From NCBI RefSeq assembly GCF_050410795.1, contig NZ_CP191258.1, positions 5,474,122 to 5,538,121 of the forward strand: 64,000 nucleotides of DNA, written 5' to 3'. The first letter of the stretch is position 1, and the number at the start of each line of letters is the position of its first letter. Source of the stretch: Fontivita pretiosa (GTDB lineage Bacteria > Planctomycetota > Phycisphaerae > Tepidisphaerales > Tepidisphaeraceae). Below are positions 1 through 8,724 of the stretch, one piece after another. Below the pieces are notes generated by a model. That model saw only the letters and a program-made list of their open reading frames with translations. It did no database searches and was not told the origin of the DNA. The position numbers were made by a program, and so were the translations under genes.

Positions 1-1
1 C

Positions 2-823
2 GCGGTGCTGCGGCGGCATGATGCGTTCCTTTCGCACATCCAGACGATCGAGCGTGAGCCATCGGCGGACCTGGAGGGAATCACGCAGAACGCGCTGTCG
101 CCCAACGCGCCGCCTGCCGAGGAGGCCAAGCTCGTCAACTGGGTCACCAGTCAGGAGCCGGACGTGCTGCTGGTGGATCGAGTCGAGGATCCCCGCAGCG
201 CCGCCGACCTGATCCGCTTCGCCGGCAACGGACATCGCGCTTACATCGGCATTCGCGCCGCGAGCACGTTCGATGCCCTTCAGGCATGGCGAAACCTGGT
301 CGGAGACGATCGGCTGGCGATGAAGAATCTGAAGCTGGTGGTGGCCGGGCGACTGCTGCGCAAGCTGTGCAATGCCTGCAAGATGGACTACACGCCCGAT
401 CCGGATACGCTGCGTCGGCTGAACATGCCGCCGGAGAAGGTGGGCAAGCTGTACACGGCGCGAACCCAGCCACTGCGGGATCAGCGCGGCCACGAGATCG
501 TCTGCGAGTTCTGTCTGGATCTGCGATTCAAGGGTCGCACCGGCGTGTATGAGCTGTTCGTGATCGATGATGAGGTCAAGCAGGTGGTGATGGCGGGCGG
601 GTCGGTCAATCAGCTTAAAATGCTGTTCAAGAAACAGCGACAGAAGTACCTTCAGGAAAACGCGCTGGCGCGGGCGGTGGCGGGAGAGACCAGCCTTCAG
701 GAAGTGGCCAGAGTGCTTCGCGCCGGCGAGTCAGGCTCGGCGGCGTCGGTGGCGACACCATCCGCCCTCGGCGCCCCGGGCGGCGGCAGCAGCAGGCGCT
801 CGCCCTCCACCCGGGGGGCCTGA
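2..823 (+). CDS. GspE/PilB-like secretion ATPase, C-terminal part (5' end outside window)
   Basis: C-terminal part of a type II secretion / type IV pilus assembly ATPase-like protein; the reading frame is open to the left edge, so the N-terminal and Walker A regions are not in view. What is visible is the Zn-binding tetracysteine region (LCNAC, then CEFC about 45 residues later) followed by FKGRTGVYELF, which is typical of GspE/PilB. The Walker B region reads PDVLLVDRVEDPRSA, where family members have a GE-I/M-RD core, and the His-box (usually STLHTN) reads IGIRAAST. Both nucleotide-handling motifs therefore look degenerate, so this may be a paralogue with reduced or no ATPase activity. The C-terminal tail is Ser/Gly/Ala-rich. 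The CvpA-like gene starts 84 bases downstream. Confidence 0.75.
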   Translation, partial: AVLRRHDAFLSHIQTIEREPSADLEGITQNALSPNAPPAEEAKLVNWVTSQEPDVLLVDRVEDPRSAADLIRFAGNGHRAYIGIRAASTFDALQAWRNLVGDDRLAMKNLKLVVAGRLLRKLCNACKMDYTPDPDTLRRLNMPPEKVGKLYTARTQPLRDQRGHEIVCEFCLDLRFKGRTGVYELFVIDDEVKQVVMAGGSVNQLKMLFKKQRQKYLQENALARAVAGETSLQEVARVLRAGESGSAASVATPSALGAPGGGSSRRSPSTRGA

Positions 824-906
824 GTGCCGACCAACGCGCCGGATTCCTCCGCCACAGCTTACAGGCCGGCTCAGCACGCATCCAACCCAATGAGGAACTT
901 CCAATC

Positions 907-2760
907 ATGCTCATCGGTCTTGTCGCTATCCTGCTCGTAGGCGCGATCGCCTACTTCCACTATGTGCAGGGGCTGTTCAGCGCGACGCTGTCGGCGATCC
1001 TGGCGATCGTGTCGGCGGTGCTGGCGCTGTCGTATCACGAAGTCTTGGTCTGGGCCGTGCTTCGCGGCAAAGTTGCCGATCAGGCGCATGCCCTCATGCT
1101 CGTGGCCCTCTTCGCCGCGTGTTACACCATCCTGCGCGTGATCTTCGATTCGGCGATTCCCGGCAACGTCCGACTGCCCGTGCTGCTGGACAAGATCGGC
1201 TCGGCGGTGATGGGAGCCGTGGCGGGAGTATTCGCGGTGGGCATCCTGCTCATTGCGGCGCAGATGCTGCCGTTTGGCCCCGAGATCGGCGGTTATGCCC
1301 GCTATGCCCTGGTCGATTCCAGGGAAGTGCGCCTGCCCACGCAGCGACAGGCCCTGGATACCTACGTCTACGACGTGCTGAAATCCGACAAGCTCGGACA
1401 GTTCGACCCCAATGACCGCAGCTCGCTGATTCTTCCCGTCGATGACATCGTCGTCGCAACCACACGACACCTCAGCGACGGCGGCGCACTGGCCGGACGA
1501 CAGAGCTTCTCAAAGGTGCACCCGGCCCTGCTCGATGAACTGTTCGGACAACGGCTGGGCATCCAGACCGGCGCCAAGCACGTGGCCTACAACCTGCCCG
1601 GAGATCAGCAGGTCACACTCCAGGGCGTATACATGCTGGACAGCGCACCGCAGGCGGACGGGGAGATGGAAGCGATTCCCGGGCGGGGGAAGGTCGGCGG
1701 CGTGCTCAAGCCGGCCAGCACCGAGGCGATGCTGGTGGTTCGCCTTCAACTCTCGCGCAACGCCTCTGACAGCGACAACAACGTGCGGATCAGCCCCGGC
1801 TCGGTGCGGCTGGTTGCCAATGCCACCAATTACTATCCGATGGGCACGCTGGATCTTCGCGAGGGGCCGGTGGTTCGCGTGCAGCGGCTGGATGATTTTC
1901 TGATTGTTCCAAGTGACGGCGTGGTCGATTTCGTGTTCATCGTGCCGCGTGAAGATCTCGGGCTGGCGACGGCTGCGCCGGCGCCAAGGCGCGGCGCGCA
2001 GGCCGCCGCCCAGCAGCAGCCCCAGCAGATGCAGATCGGGCCGGACGTGTTCCTGGAAGCCAAGCGCATGGGGTACATCGATCTGTCGGGCCAGGAAGTC
2101 CGGCATGAGGTTCCGCCGGCGCCGCAGACGGGCGTGATGCGCAAGGAGTCGCTGCCCAAGCCGACGGTGCAACCCGGCGCCGCCGGGACCGCGGCCGCGG
2201 CGGCAGGCACCGCCGATCAGCCGTTCGTCATGGAGCGACTGGAGATCAGCAATCGTCTGTTCACCGAAGTCAATACCGCAGCGCGTGACGGAGATGCGCA
2301 GGTGACGTTCGCATCCGGAAGCGCATCGATCCGGGACAACAGGTTCCATAAGCTGGAGGTGAATCCAACGCAGACGATCGCGCTGCTCAGTCGCGGGGAT
2401 TATGTGATCAGCGAGCTGTGGTCGCCGCCAGGAACGAAGGTCGTGCAGATCGCAGGCGCCCCGCCCAGCCGGGCAAAGGATCCCTGGGAGTGGGCGGACA
2501 AGCTCGGCCAGTTCGAGCTGATCGACGCTAACGGCGCGACCTACAAGCCTCGCGGTGCCTGGGCCAGGCTCAAGCAGGGTCCACAGGACCGCATGGTCGC
2601 GCGCTACAACGCCGAGGCCGACGTGACCAGCGTCGAGCAGTTTCCCGAGGCCCGGCCGGTGGACGTGTGGATCGCGTTTGTCGTACCGGAAAACACGACA
2701 CTGAAGGAGTTGCGTTTCGCCGGCAAGCGGATCAGGTCGCTAAACCAGACGGTGCAGTAG
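907..2760 (+). CDS. CvpA-like membrane protein with long C-terminal domain
   Basis: The first 120 residues or so hold four hydrophobic segments (about 1-20, 25-45, 60-80, 95-120) with the arrangement of CvpA-family (colicin V production) proteins. These are usually only 160-200 residues long. Here about 490 further residues follow, probably outside the membrane, with a Gln/Ala/Pro-rich linker near residues 355-375 and a second Ala-rich linker near 420-435. The tail ends in beta-rich sequence I do not recognise. The start is supported by GAGGAAC about 8 bases before the ATG. A strong hairpin terminator follows the stop. Function unknown; CvpA-like in the N-terminus only. Confidence 0.6.
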   Translation: MLIGLVAILLVGAIAYFHYVQGLFSATLSAILAIVSAVLALSYHEVLVWAVLRGKVADQAHALMLVALFAACYTILRVIFDSAIPGNVRLPVLLDKIGSAVMGAVAGVFAVGILLIAAQMLPFGPEIGGYARYALVDSREVRLPTQRQALDTYVYDVLKSDKLGQFDPNDRSSLILPVDDIVVATTRHLSDGGALAGRQSFSKVHPALLDELFGQRLGIQTGAKHVAYNLPGDQQVTLQGVYMLDSAPQADGEMEAIPGRGKVGGVLKPASTEAMLVVRLQLSRNASDSDNNVRISPGSVRLVANATNYYPMGTLDLREGPVVRVQRLDDFLIVPSDGVVDFVFIVPREDLGLATAAPAPRRGAQAAAQQQPQQMQIGPDVFLEAKRMGYIDLSGQEVRHEVPPAPQTGVMRKESLPKPTVQPGAAGTAAAAAGTADQPFVMERLEISNRLFTEVNTAARDGDAQVTFASGSASIRDNRFHKLEVNPTQTIALLSRGDYVISELWSPPGTKVVQIAGAPPSRAKDPWEWADKLGQFELIDANGATYKPRGAWARLKQGPQDRMVARYNAEADVTSVEQFPEARPVDVWIAFVVPENTTLKELRFAGKRIRSLNQTVQ

Positions 2761-2780
2761 CCCGCGGAGGACACGCGGGA

Positions 2781-2820
2781 AAAGACTCCCGACCCCTTTT
2801 TTAAGGGGTCGGGAGTCTTT
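2781..2820. terminator. Bidirectional intrinsic terminator with 16-bp perfect stem
   Basis: Inverted arms AAAGACTCCCGACCCC (2781-2796) and its exact complement (2805-2820) flank an 8-base loop TTTTTTAA. T-runs lie on both sides, so it can act for the plus-strand CvpA-like gene and for the minus-strand glycosyltransferase gene. The stop codon of the minus-strand gene lies in the loop, and its last five or six codons are written in one arm of the stem. Confidence 0.9.
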
Positions 2821-4348
2821 TTCGCCGTGATCGAAAGACAAACGACCCGCCCGCAACTTCAGCCAGCAACGCCGCGTATACTGGCGGATACTCGACCAGC
2901 AGCAGCCGGGCAGGCATCACCCATTGCGGCAGGTGCCACAACACATAGCTGATCGAAACGGTGGCGGCGAAGACCAGCCCGCCAACCCCGCCGGCGCCTG
3001 CAAGCAGCGGCACAAACCCCAGCATCCAGATCAAATACCACGGATAGACCACCGGCGCAAACAGCAGCGACGTCAGCAGAACCCAATACCCAGCCCGGGC
3101 CACATCGCTGCGCCTGATCCACAATGTTGCCGTCACGAGAAGCGTGACCATCCCCGCCAGTAGCCGCGCGCCCTGCTTGGCCCGCTCCATGTTCATTCCG
3201 TCATCGCCTTCGCCAAACAGATACTTGATCAGCTCGTAAATTGATCCGTTGGCTTCCCAGGCGCGGCTGAAAAGCCGGGCCGAGCGCGACCAGCCGACAT
3301 AGCCGCCGTCAATCAGCATGAGCGGTGCAAACAGCATCAGCACACAGACGACAAATGCGACGCAGCAGATCGCAAGCTGCCTCAGCCGGCCATCCCGATA
3401 CGCGTCGCGCAAGACAAAGGGCAGCAGCAGCACCGCAAACGGCTTGATTCCCGTCGCCAGCCCCAACCACAGGCTCGCGGCGGTGAAGCTGGCCCTGTGG
3501 ATGCTGCGCACAACCAGCAGCAGCAACATCACACCCACGATGTCCTGATGCCCTGAACCGGCGCACTCAAGGATGACCAGCGGATGCCAGGCGAACAGCA
3601 CGCTGCACCATATACTCTGGCCGGCGGCGTTGAGGATCGCGATCAACAGCAGCGTTGATACGACCGCTGCAATGGCTGCGGCGGCGCGGAACACGATGCC
3701 GCGGTATGGCGGCACGGGGCCGTCGAGCATTTCCCGCCATGTCTGACGCCTGTCAGGACCCGGGTCGATCCCGATCCACTGCTCGATCCCCGCCGCCACC
3801 ACAAACAGAGCCTGCGAAGTGGGAAGGTAGATCGTGTTCAGCTCGGGATGCGTGACGGCGGCGTCGATGGCATCAGTGGGATGAGTCGCGGCGAATTGTC
3901 TCGGGGTGGTCGCATAGGGGCTGCGTTTTGCCAGCCACATCCGCCCATCCAGTCGATATCGAGCCAGGTCCTCGGACAACGCCGGCCGCAGCAGCACCAG
4001 CGCCGCCGCGTGCAGAAGGATCGTCACGCCGAGCACGACGATCAGACTCGATCCGGCGCCGAGCCTGATTGCGTTGCGTGGAGTGGTCTTCAGGAGCATC
4101 GCCACGCACAGGATCAATGTCGAGAGAACGATCCAGCCACCGATGAGGATCGAGTCGTTGTGAAGGATCCGCTGCCCGCGCAGACACCAGAGCCAGGCGA
4201 GCGTGCCGGCTGGAATCGCCAGCGCCAGCAGAATCCATGCGGCGAACCGGATATGCGCGCAGCGTCCGGATGCAGGGGCGGAGGCTGGCAGCGGGGTGTG
4301 CGTGGCGGCTTCGCAGTTACCGCCCGCCGGGGATGTTCTGGATGGCAT
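2801..4348 (-). CDS. GT-C type membrane glycosyltransferase (polyprenol-phosphate mannosyltransferase-like)
   Basis: Integral membrane protein of about 515 residues with ten or more hydrophobic segments. After the first transmembrane helices comes an Asp-rich loop, SEDLARYRLDGRMW, followed by an SPY motif. This matches the D-x-x-RY-x-x-DG...NPY pattern of GT87/DUF2029-like GT-C enzymes that use polyprenyl-phosphate sugars at the membrane. A longer reading frame runs upstream to 4510, but that part is Arg/Ser-rich and lies antiparallel in frame within the upstream gene, so I chose the ATG at 4348, which overlaps the preceding gene by 32 bases. The stop falls inside the terminator loop. The sugar substrate cannot be told from sequence. 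Confidence 0.7.
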   Translation of the reverse strand: MPSRTSPAGGNCEAATHTPLPASAPASGRCAHIRFAAWILLALAIPAGTLAWLWCLRGQRILHNDSILIGGWIVLSTLILCVAMLLKTTPRNAIRLGAGSSLIVVLGVTILLHAAALVLLRPALSEDLARYRLDGRMWLAKRSPYATTPRQFAATHPTDAIDAAVTHPELNTIYLPTSQALFVVAAGIEQWIGIDPGPDRRQTWREMLDGPVPPYRGIVFRAAAAIAAVVSTLLLIAILNAAGQSIWCSVLFAWHPLVILECAGSGHQDIVGVMLLLLVVRSIHRASFTAASLWLGLATGIKPFAVLLLPFVLRDAYRDGRLRQLAICCVAFVVCVLMLFAPLMLIDGGYVGWSRSARLFSRAWEANGSIYELIKYLFGEGDDGMNMERAKQGARLLAGMVTLLVTATLWIRRSDVARAGYWVLLTSLLFAPVVYPWYLIWMLGFVPLLAGAGGVGGLVFAATVSISYVLWHLPQWVMPARLLLVEYPPVYAALLAEVAGGSFVFRSRRKRLPTP

Positions 4349-4862
4349 CGAGCTGGTCCTGGAGTGGCGAGTTGCCGGACCTGCCGCCGCTGCCGGTCCG
4401 CCCCTGCGCCGCCGGCGCCTGCGGCAGCGCGATCTCCTGCTCATTGCGGACCACAAAAACCCGCCCGCGCTTCTGATACGCTTCCAGAACCTGGTTTCTG
4501 GCCTCTTCATCCGAGGCGGACATGTTCTTCACATCGGTGCGCAGGCCGTTGTACTCGACGGCGACGATGGTGTCGTTGCGCTTGAGGCCGAAGTATGTTT
4601 CGTAAGCCCCACCCGACACGACCGCCGTCACCAGGATTCCGCTGGGTTTTCCGGCGGTGGTGAGCATTTCCAGATCGGCTGATTCGCTGGCGCGTGCGCC
4701 GGTCTGGGGGTCATTGCCGCTGAACTGATTGACCTGTCGCCGTGCCGACTCGCCGCTCTGAAGCACCTGCTGGGTGTGGTCCAGCCCGCCGCCCTTGCCC
4801 AGAAACCAGACGATCACAGCAACGACCACCAGGATGCCGACCAGTCCGAAAATCGCGCGCAT
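4317..4862 (-). CDS. Membrane-anchored PDZ-like protein
   Basis: 181 residues. One N-terminal transmembrane segment (about residues 3-22) is followed by a periplasmic part. Residues about 75-145 (GILVTAVVSGGAYETYFGLKR then NDTIVAVEYNG) follow the pattern of a PDZ domain ligand groove and the usual G-L-x-x-x-D-x-I core. The tail is Gln/Gly/Ser-rich. AAGGA 8 bases before the ATG supports the start, and a TATACT hexamer sits about 40 bases upstream of the start. It overlaps the start of the glycosyltransferase gene, so the two are likely co-transcribed. No protease domain is present; it probably acts as an adaptor or pseudopilus-associated factor, which is a guess. Confidence 0.6.
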   Translation of the reverse strand: MRAIFGLVGILVVVAVIVWFLGKGGGLDHTQQVLQSGESARRQVNQFSGNDPQTGARASESADLEMLTTAGKPSGILVTAVVSGGAYETYFGLKRNDTIVAVEYNGLRTDVKNMSASDEEARNQVLEAYQKRGRVFVVRNEQEIALPQAPAAQGRTGSGGRSGNSPLQDQLDAIQNIPGGR

Positions 4863-4917
4863 GAGATGCGTCCTTGGTTGAGGTTCCTTCTCATCAAGTA
4901 TAGCACGCCGGGCAGGC

Positions 4918-5655
4918 TCACAACTCGCGAGTGGCGATCAGTTGGTAGTTGGCGTCGCCCTCGATCTGCCGTTCGACCCCGTAATATTGATCGGCGTTAA
5001 CAAAGACGACGCGCAGGTGGATGTCGGCGTGAGCCAGGTCCGGACTGCGCTCGAAACTGGCGTCGATGACATCCAGGCCACCCTGCTTGAATTTTCTGAC
5101 GGCGTCGGCGACGCATCCGGGGGCGTAGCGGGTCCGCAGCGTTACGGTGCGATAGCGGAGCTTGGGCAACCAGCCCTCCAGGTAATCCAGCAGCCACAGC
5201 GCCACCAAGATCAGCAGACTGGCCAGCGCCGACAGCAGATACATGCCAAATCCGATGGCCAGCCCGACAGCGGCGACGCACCAAAGTCCGGCGGCTGTGG
5301 TCAGCCCGCGGATCGAGCCATGGTGCTGAATGATGGTTCCGGCGCCCAGGAAACCCACGCCGGTCATCACGCCATAGGCGATGCGGGCCGGATCGACGTT
5401 AATGTTGACCCCTGGGGCCGCCTGCCAGGGGTAGAAGGCGAATTGTGCCGAGACGATCATCACCAGCGCCGAGCCGACACAGACCAGCAGGTTGGTGCGG
5501 AAGCCTGCCTGCCGGCCTCGCAGCTCGCGTTCCAGCCCCACCAGCCCTCCCGCCACCGCCGCCAGCAGCAACCGCAGGAACGCTTCCATGGGCCAGCCCA
5601 GCCCCGCCGCCCAGTTCCGTAACGCCAGGTCCCACGTGTCGATCAGCGAGATCAT
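4918..5655 (-). CDS. MgtC/SapB family membrane protein
   Basis: 245 residues. The N-terminal 145 residues carry the MgtC signature: RLLLAAVAGGLVGLERE, then RTNLLVCVGSALV, then TGVGFLGAGTII and RGLTTAAGLWCVAAVG, with about five hydrophobic segments. The C-terminal 85 residues form a soluble ACT-like regulatory region. MgtC proteins are tied to magnesium limitation and, in some bacteria, to membrane ATPase control; which role applies here is unknown. There is no Shine-Dalgarno before the ATG, but TAAGAT lies 7 bases upstream, which suggests a leaderless message. Confidence 0.88.
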   Translation of the reverse strand: MISLIDTWDLALRNWAAGLGWPMEAFLRLLLAAVAGGLVGLERELRGRQAGFRTNLLVCVGSALVMIVSAQFAFYPWQAAPGVNINVDPARIAYGVMTGVGFLGAGTIIQHHGSIRGLTTAAGLWCVAAVGLAIGFGMYLLSALASLLILVALWLLDYLEGWLPKLRYRTVTLRTRYAPGCVADAVRKFKQGGLDVIDASFERSPDLAHADIHLRVVFVNADQYYGVERQIEGDANYQLIATREL

Positions 5656-5662
5656 TACAGCA

Positions 5663-5668
5663 ATCTTA
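5663..5668 (-). promoter_or_regulatory. TANNNT -10-like hexamer 7 bases before the mgtC-like start
   Basis: On the minus strand the hexamer is TAAGAT, separated by 7 bases from the ATG at 5655. No ribosome binding site is seen, so transcription may begin at or next to the A of the start codon. No convincing -35 was found. Confidence 0.4.
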
Positions 5669-5715
5669 GCAGAAGTGTGTGCAATGCCGCAGAAGCTGCC
5701 GCGAGCTGCGACGGA

Positions 5716-6132
5716 TCACACCGCGCCGACTCTCACCGCCTCGCGCTGCGTCGGGCGGATGGTCAAAAGACGGTCCAGGCGGGTGATCTTCAGCAGTTCC
5801 TGCAATCGCGGTCCCACGCCGCAGAGCACAAGCTGGCTGTTCTTGAGCTGCGAAAGCTTCTTGTTCATCGTCAGGATGATGCCGATCGCCTGCGACGAGA
5901 GGTATTGCACCTTCTCGAAGTCCAGAACAATCCTTCGGCGATCCTCGGCGTCGACCAGACGATAAAGGCTTTGCCCGATCGTTTCGAGTTGGACGGGGTC
6001 CATCAGGGAAGGCTGTCGAAATTCGATGACGGTGAATTTGTCAACCTGCTGGACAATGAACGGGACCGAAGCCGCCGCGGCCAATGGTCCGCTGCCCGGG
6101 CTGCTGCCGAGGTTGTTGTTGGCCTGTGTCAT
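5716..6132 (-). CDS. STAS-domain anti-sigma-factor-antagonist-like protein
   Basis: 138 residues. A low-complexity N-terminal stretch of about 25 residues precedes one STAS domain. The phosphorylatable-Ser region reads DFEKVQYLSSQAIGIIL, so a serine is present at the usual position, and CGVGPRLQELLKIT matches the end of the domain. Proteins of this kind reverse inhibition by anti-sigma kinases or act in stressosome-like complexes. No kinase or sigma factor gene is adjacent, so the partner is unknown. It is one of three STAS-containing genes within 6 kb. Confidence 0.8.
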   Translation of the reverse strand: MTQANNNLGSSPGSGPLAAAASVPFIVQQVDKFTVIEFRQPSLMDPVQLETIGQSLYRLVDAEDRRRIVLDFEKVQYLSSQAIGIILTMNKKLSQLKNSQLVLCGVGPRLQELLKITRLDRLLTIRPTQREAVRVGAV

Positions 6133-6477
6133 GTACGAGCGGATCGCGTCATGCCGCGACGAGCACCCAGTTTAAACCAAAGCTGAGACCGAGTCCACGG
6201 CTCGATCACCGTAAAATGTCGGGCACACGGATTTCCGCAAGCACGCGGGTACCGTGCAATCGTCCAGATGCTGGCCAGACCGTGTCACGGGCGTCTCGCC
6301 CGTGCTGAGCGGCACGAAGTGGTGAATAGGCCGGAGGACGGCCATGCCACAGTTGGCTCGGACGTGCCACGGGCGTCCCGCCCGTGCGGCAGATCATCCC
6401 ACACGCGCGCGACGCCCGTGACACGGGTACAAAACTCTAGCCAGAGTGCCGGAGCGGATTTCGCGCCGGGTTGGCGC
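6133..6477. repeat. 345-bp gene-free stretch with palindromic CACGGGCG repeats
   Basis: No gene is seen. Two hairpins of the same type, CACGGGCG-TCT-CGCCCGTG (6286-6304) and CACGGGCG-TCC-CGCCCGTG (6368-6386), and a related CCCGTG-A-CACGGG (6415-6427), lie within 142 bases. Between them is the text GGCCATGCCACAGTTGGCTC, which recurs with one change near 15116-15135. It looks like a dispersed extragenic repeat family. Confidence 0.7.
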
Positions 6478-6915
6478 TTACGCGGGCTCCTTCACGCGCG
6501 TCGCCTCGAATTCGCGAGTGCGGGTCTGGCCGTCGGCGGTGGTCATCTCGCTCTTGCCTTTGAGCACATCGCCTTCGAGCTTGGCCGTGTAGTTCGTGGT
6601 GAACTCCCGGTCCTCACGTTTGCGGACGACCTTGAAGCTGATCTGCCCGTCGTCGCTGATCTTCCCGTCGCTGATCGGGACCTCAGTGTTGCCGAAGCCC
6701 AGCAGCGTGCCGGTGAGCGTCTGGCCTTCCTGCTTGAGCTTCAGGACGATCTCGCGTGACTGACCGTCGCGGCCTTGAACGGTCCACTTCCAGGTTCCCG
6801 AAACGTCCGGCGCTTTCTTTTCGCCCTGCTCGGCCGCCGCAACCGCGCCCACGAGCACACCGACCACGCCGAACAACACCAGAACCAGACCTGCAAGTCT
6901 GCGATTGGCCAACAT
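6478..6915 (-). CDS. Secreted small beta-rich protein, unknown function
   Basis: 145 residues with a clear Sec signal peptide (hydrophobic core about residues 8-24, ending AVAAAE). The mature part starts KKAPDVSGTWKW and alternates short charged strands such as QEGQTLTGTLLG and LEGDVLKGKSEM. This is a lipocalin-like or fatty-acid-binding-like beta-barrel pattern that is common in secreted planctomycete proteins. GGAGC before the ATG supports the start. No catalytic motif is visible and neighbours give no clue. Confidence 0.7.
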   Translation of the reverse strand: MLANRRLAGLVLVLFGVVGVLVGAVAAAEQGEKKAPDVSGTWKWTVQGRDGQSREIVLKLKQEGQTLTGTLLGFGNTEVPISDGKISDDGQISFKVVRKREDREFTTNYTAKLEGDVLKGKSEMTTADGQTRTREFEATRVKEPA

Positions 6916-6999
6916 GTTCGCTCCTTATCTGAAGAGCCTGGGGGAACCACTGTTTTGTGCGACGGACGTACAGTTGCCGGCACCTGCTGCTTTCTTCCA

Positions 7000-8724
7000 T
7001 CAGAATCGCAACAACCGCCGCAACGGGCTGGCGCGAGGCGGCGGGCGTGGCCGGCTCGGGTCGGCAAGATGGTCGATCTGATACAGCCGCAATTCCATGT
7101 TGACGTAGGCATTTGTTGACGGCGACGGCACCGACTGCCACAGGAGTTTACCCTGCTCAAACAGCTTGCGATAGAAATCAGCGCGTTGATGAAAGGATCG
7201 CTCGGGCTGGGTGCCGGGCATCGGTTCAACGCCGGGAACAAAAAATCGCTCGTAGGTGTACGATGCGACGGCAACGTACTGGACACCCTCATTGGCCAAA
7301 TCGGCGGGAGTGGGCGCGGCGTCGGCGGCGAACATGAGCTGCATGACGCGTTGCCGCACCCGGCTCTGCTCCGGAAATCGCCAGGGGTCTCCCTGCCCGC
7401 CCAGATCCGTATATCCATCGGCCACGATTCGGGCGTCGTGCGGCAGGTTGCGGGCGACCCACTCGCGAAGTCTCTGACGGCTGTCGTCGCGAAACTGGGT
7501 ATTGAAGTTGATACAGCGATTGGCCTGCAGGGTAATGATGCAGATCAGGGTTGCGATCAGCGTGGCCAGCCCCAGCGCCGGGCGGTGACGTTGCAGCCGC
7601 CTGATCCCCGCCGCCGCCAGCATCGACAACGCCGTGTACAGACAGATGGTGATGGGCAAGGCGTAACGGGCGAAGGGGATTCGGTTGTAGCTGAGCACCA
7701 GGGTATACGCCAGCAGAAACGCCGCCAGGACAATCGCCCATCGGCTGGGCTTTCGGGGGCGCCAGGCGACGGCGGCGGCGGCGCCGGCGGCGCCGAGCAG
7801 CCACAGATGCAGCATGGTTTCGCCCGTGGCGACGCGCAGACAGTAAAGATTCGGACTCGGCAATCGCAGCCCGGAGTGGCCACTGGTGGCGTGGTCGAAC
7901 TCTTCGCGAATGGCATAGTCGGCCGGCTGCGCCAGCTCCAGTCGTCGCCAGTCCCGGAACGCGCGAAAGTTGATCGCCACGATCGCAGTCAGCATCACGA
8001 CGACGAACGTAACCAGCCGGGCCGGCGATACCCACCAGCGGGTGAATCCGGCGATCAGCAGCGTGATCAGGCCGGGAACGACGGTCATCGCGCCGACGTA
8101 CTTGCCGCTCAGGGCCGCGGCGCAGCCCACACCCAACACCCCCGCCGACAGCAGTTGCGTCCACCACCGCCGCGTGTGGATGCTCAATGCAGCACCCAGA
8201 ATCGCCAGCATCATGCCGCACACCAGCGCCGTGTCTTCCTTGAAGTAGTGCGCATAAACCAGCAGTGGCGGGCACAGCGCCACGGCCGATCCGACCACCA
8301 GCAGCCCTACCCACCCCAGCGCCACGTACCCCGCCATCGCCACCGCGAAAACCCCGATCGAGGCCAGCAGCGCCGAGCAGCTTCGCCCGGCGATCACCAG
8401 CTCCCGCACCTGGATCGGCACATCGAACGTCTGCCGCCAGAGATTGGCCACTTCCAGCAGCAACAGCGGATGATTGAAGTTGCGTGGCTGCCAGGGGAGC
8501 ATGATCTGCTCGGCCTTGGAGTGCTCATCGGGGTGATACGAGACGGGAAAGTCGTTGTTGCGGGTGAACAGCCAGAACGAGAGCGTGGCCATTGCCAGGG
8601 CCACCGCACAGGGCAACAGCGCGGCGGCGGCTGCGCGCAAGCGAGATCCGATGGGCAGGCCAGCCAGGGCGGGCGCGGCGGCAGGCTCGCCGGCCCGCGG
8701 CACTGAAGCAATGGTCGTCCGCAT
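7000..8724 (-). CDS. GT39/PMT-like membrane glycosyltransferase
   Basis: About 574 residues. It has many hydrophobic segments and, just after the first one, the motif SYHPDEHSKAE. The acidic DE pair in the first outer loop is the hallmark of the PMT_2/ArnT-like GT-C family that transfers sugars from polyprenyl phosphates. The last 130 residues are soluble. I place the start at the ATG at 8724 because GGGAGG lies 11 bases upstream; a start 13 codons earlier has no such site. The gene is divergent from the STAS gene at 9004. Substrate unknown. Confidence 0.65.
   Translation of the reverse strand: MRTTIASVPRAGEPAAAPALAGLPIGSRLRAAAAALLPCAVALAMATLSFWLFTRNNDFPVSYHPDEHSKAEQIMLPWQPRNFNHPLLLLEVANLWRQTFDVPIQVRELVIAGRSCSALLASIGVFAVAMAGYVALGWVGLLVVGSAVALCPPLLVYAHYFKEDTALVCGMMLAILGAALSIHTRRWWTQLLSAGVLGVGCAAALSGKYVGAMTVVPGLITLLIAGFTRWWVSPARLVTFVVVMLTAIVAINFRAFRDWRRLELAQPADYAIREEFDHATSGHSGLRLPSPNLYCLRVATGETMLHLWLLGAAGAAAAVAWRPRKPSRWAIVLAAFLLAYTLVLSYNRIPFARYALPITICLYTALSMLAAAGIRRLQRHRPALGLATLIATLICIITLQANRCINFNTQFRDDSRQRLREWVARNLPHDARIVADGYTDLGGQGDPWRFPEQSRVRQRVMQLMFAADAAPTPADLANEGVQYVAVASYTYERFFVPGVEPMPGTQPERSFHQRADFYRKLFEQGKLLWQSVPSPSTNAYVNMELRLYQIDHLADPSRPRPPPRASPLRRLLRF

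Noticed and set aside
6286..6427. CRISPR array
   Set aside because: The repeats are short hairpins with irregular spacing, and no cas gene or regular spacer is present. No CRISPR array was seen elsewhere in the window.
7186..8706. 506-codon plus-strand frame opposite the GT39-like gene
   Set aside because: Antisense to a protein with clear transmembrane structure and family motifs; no motif of its own.
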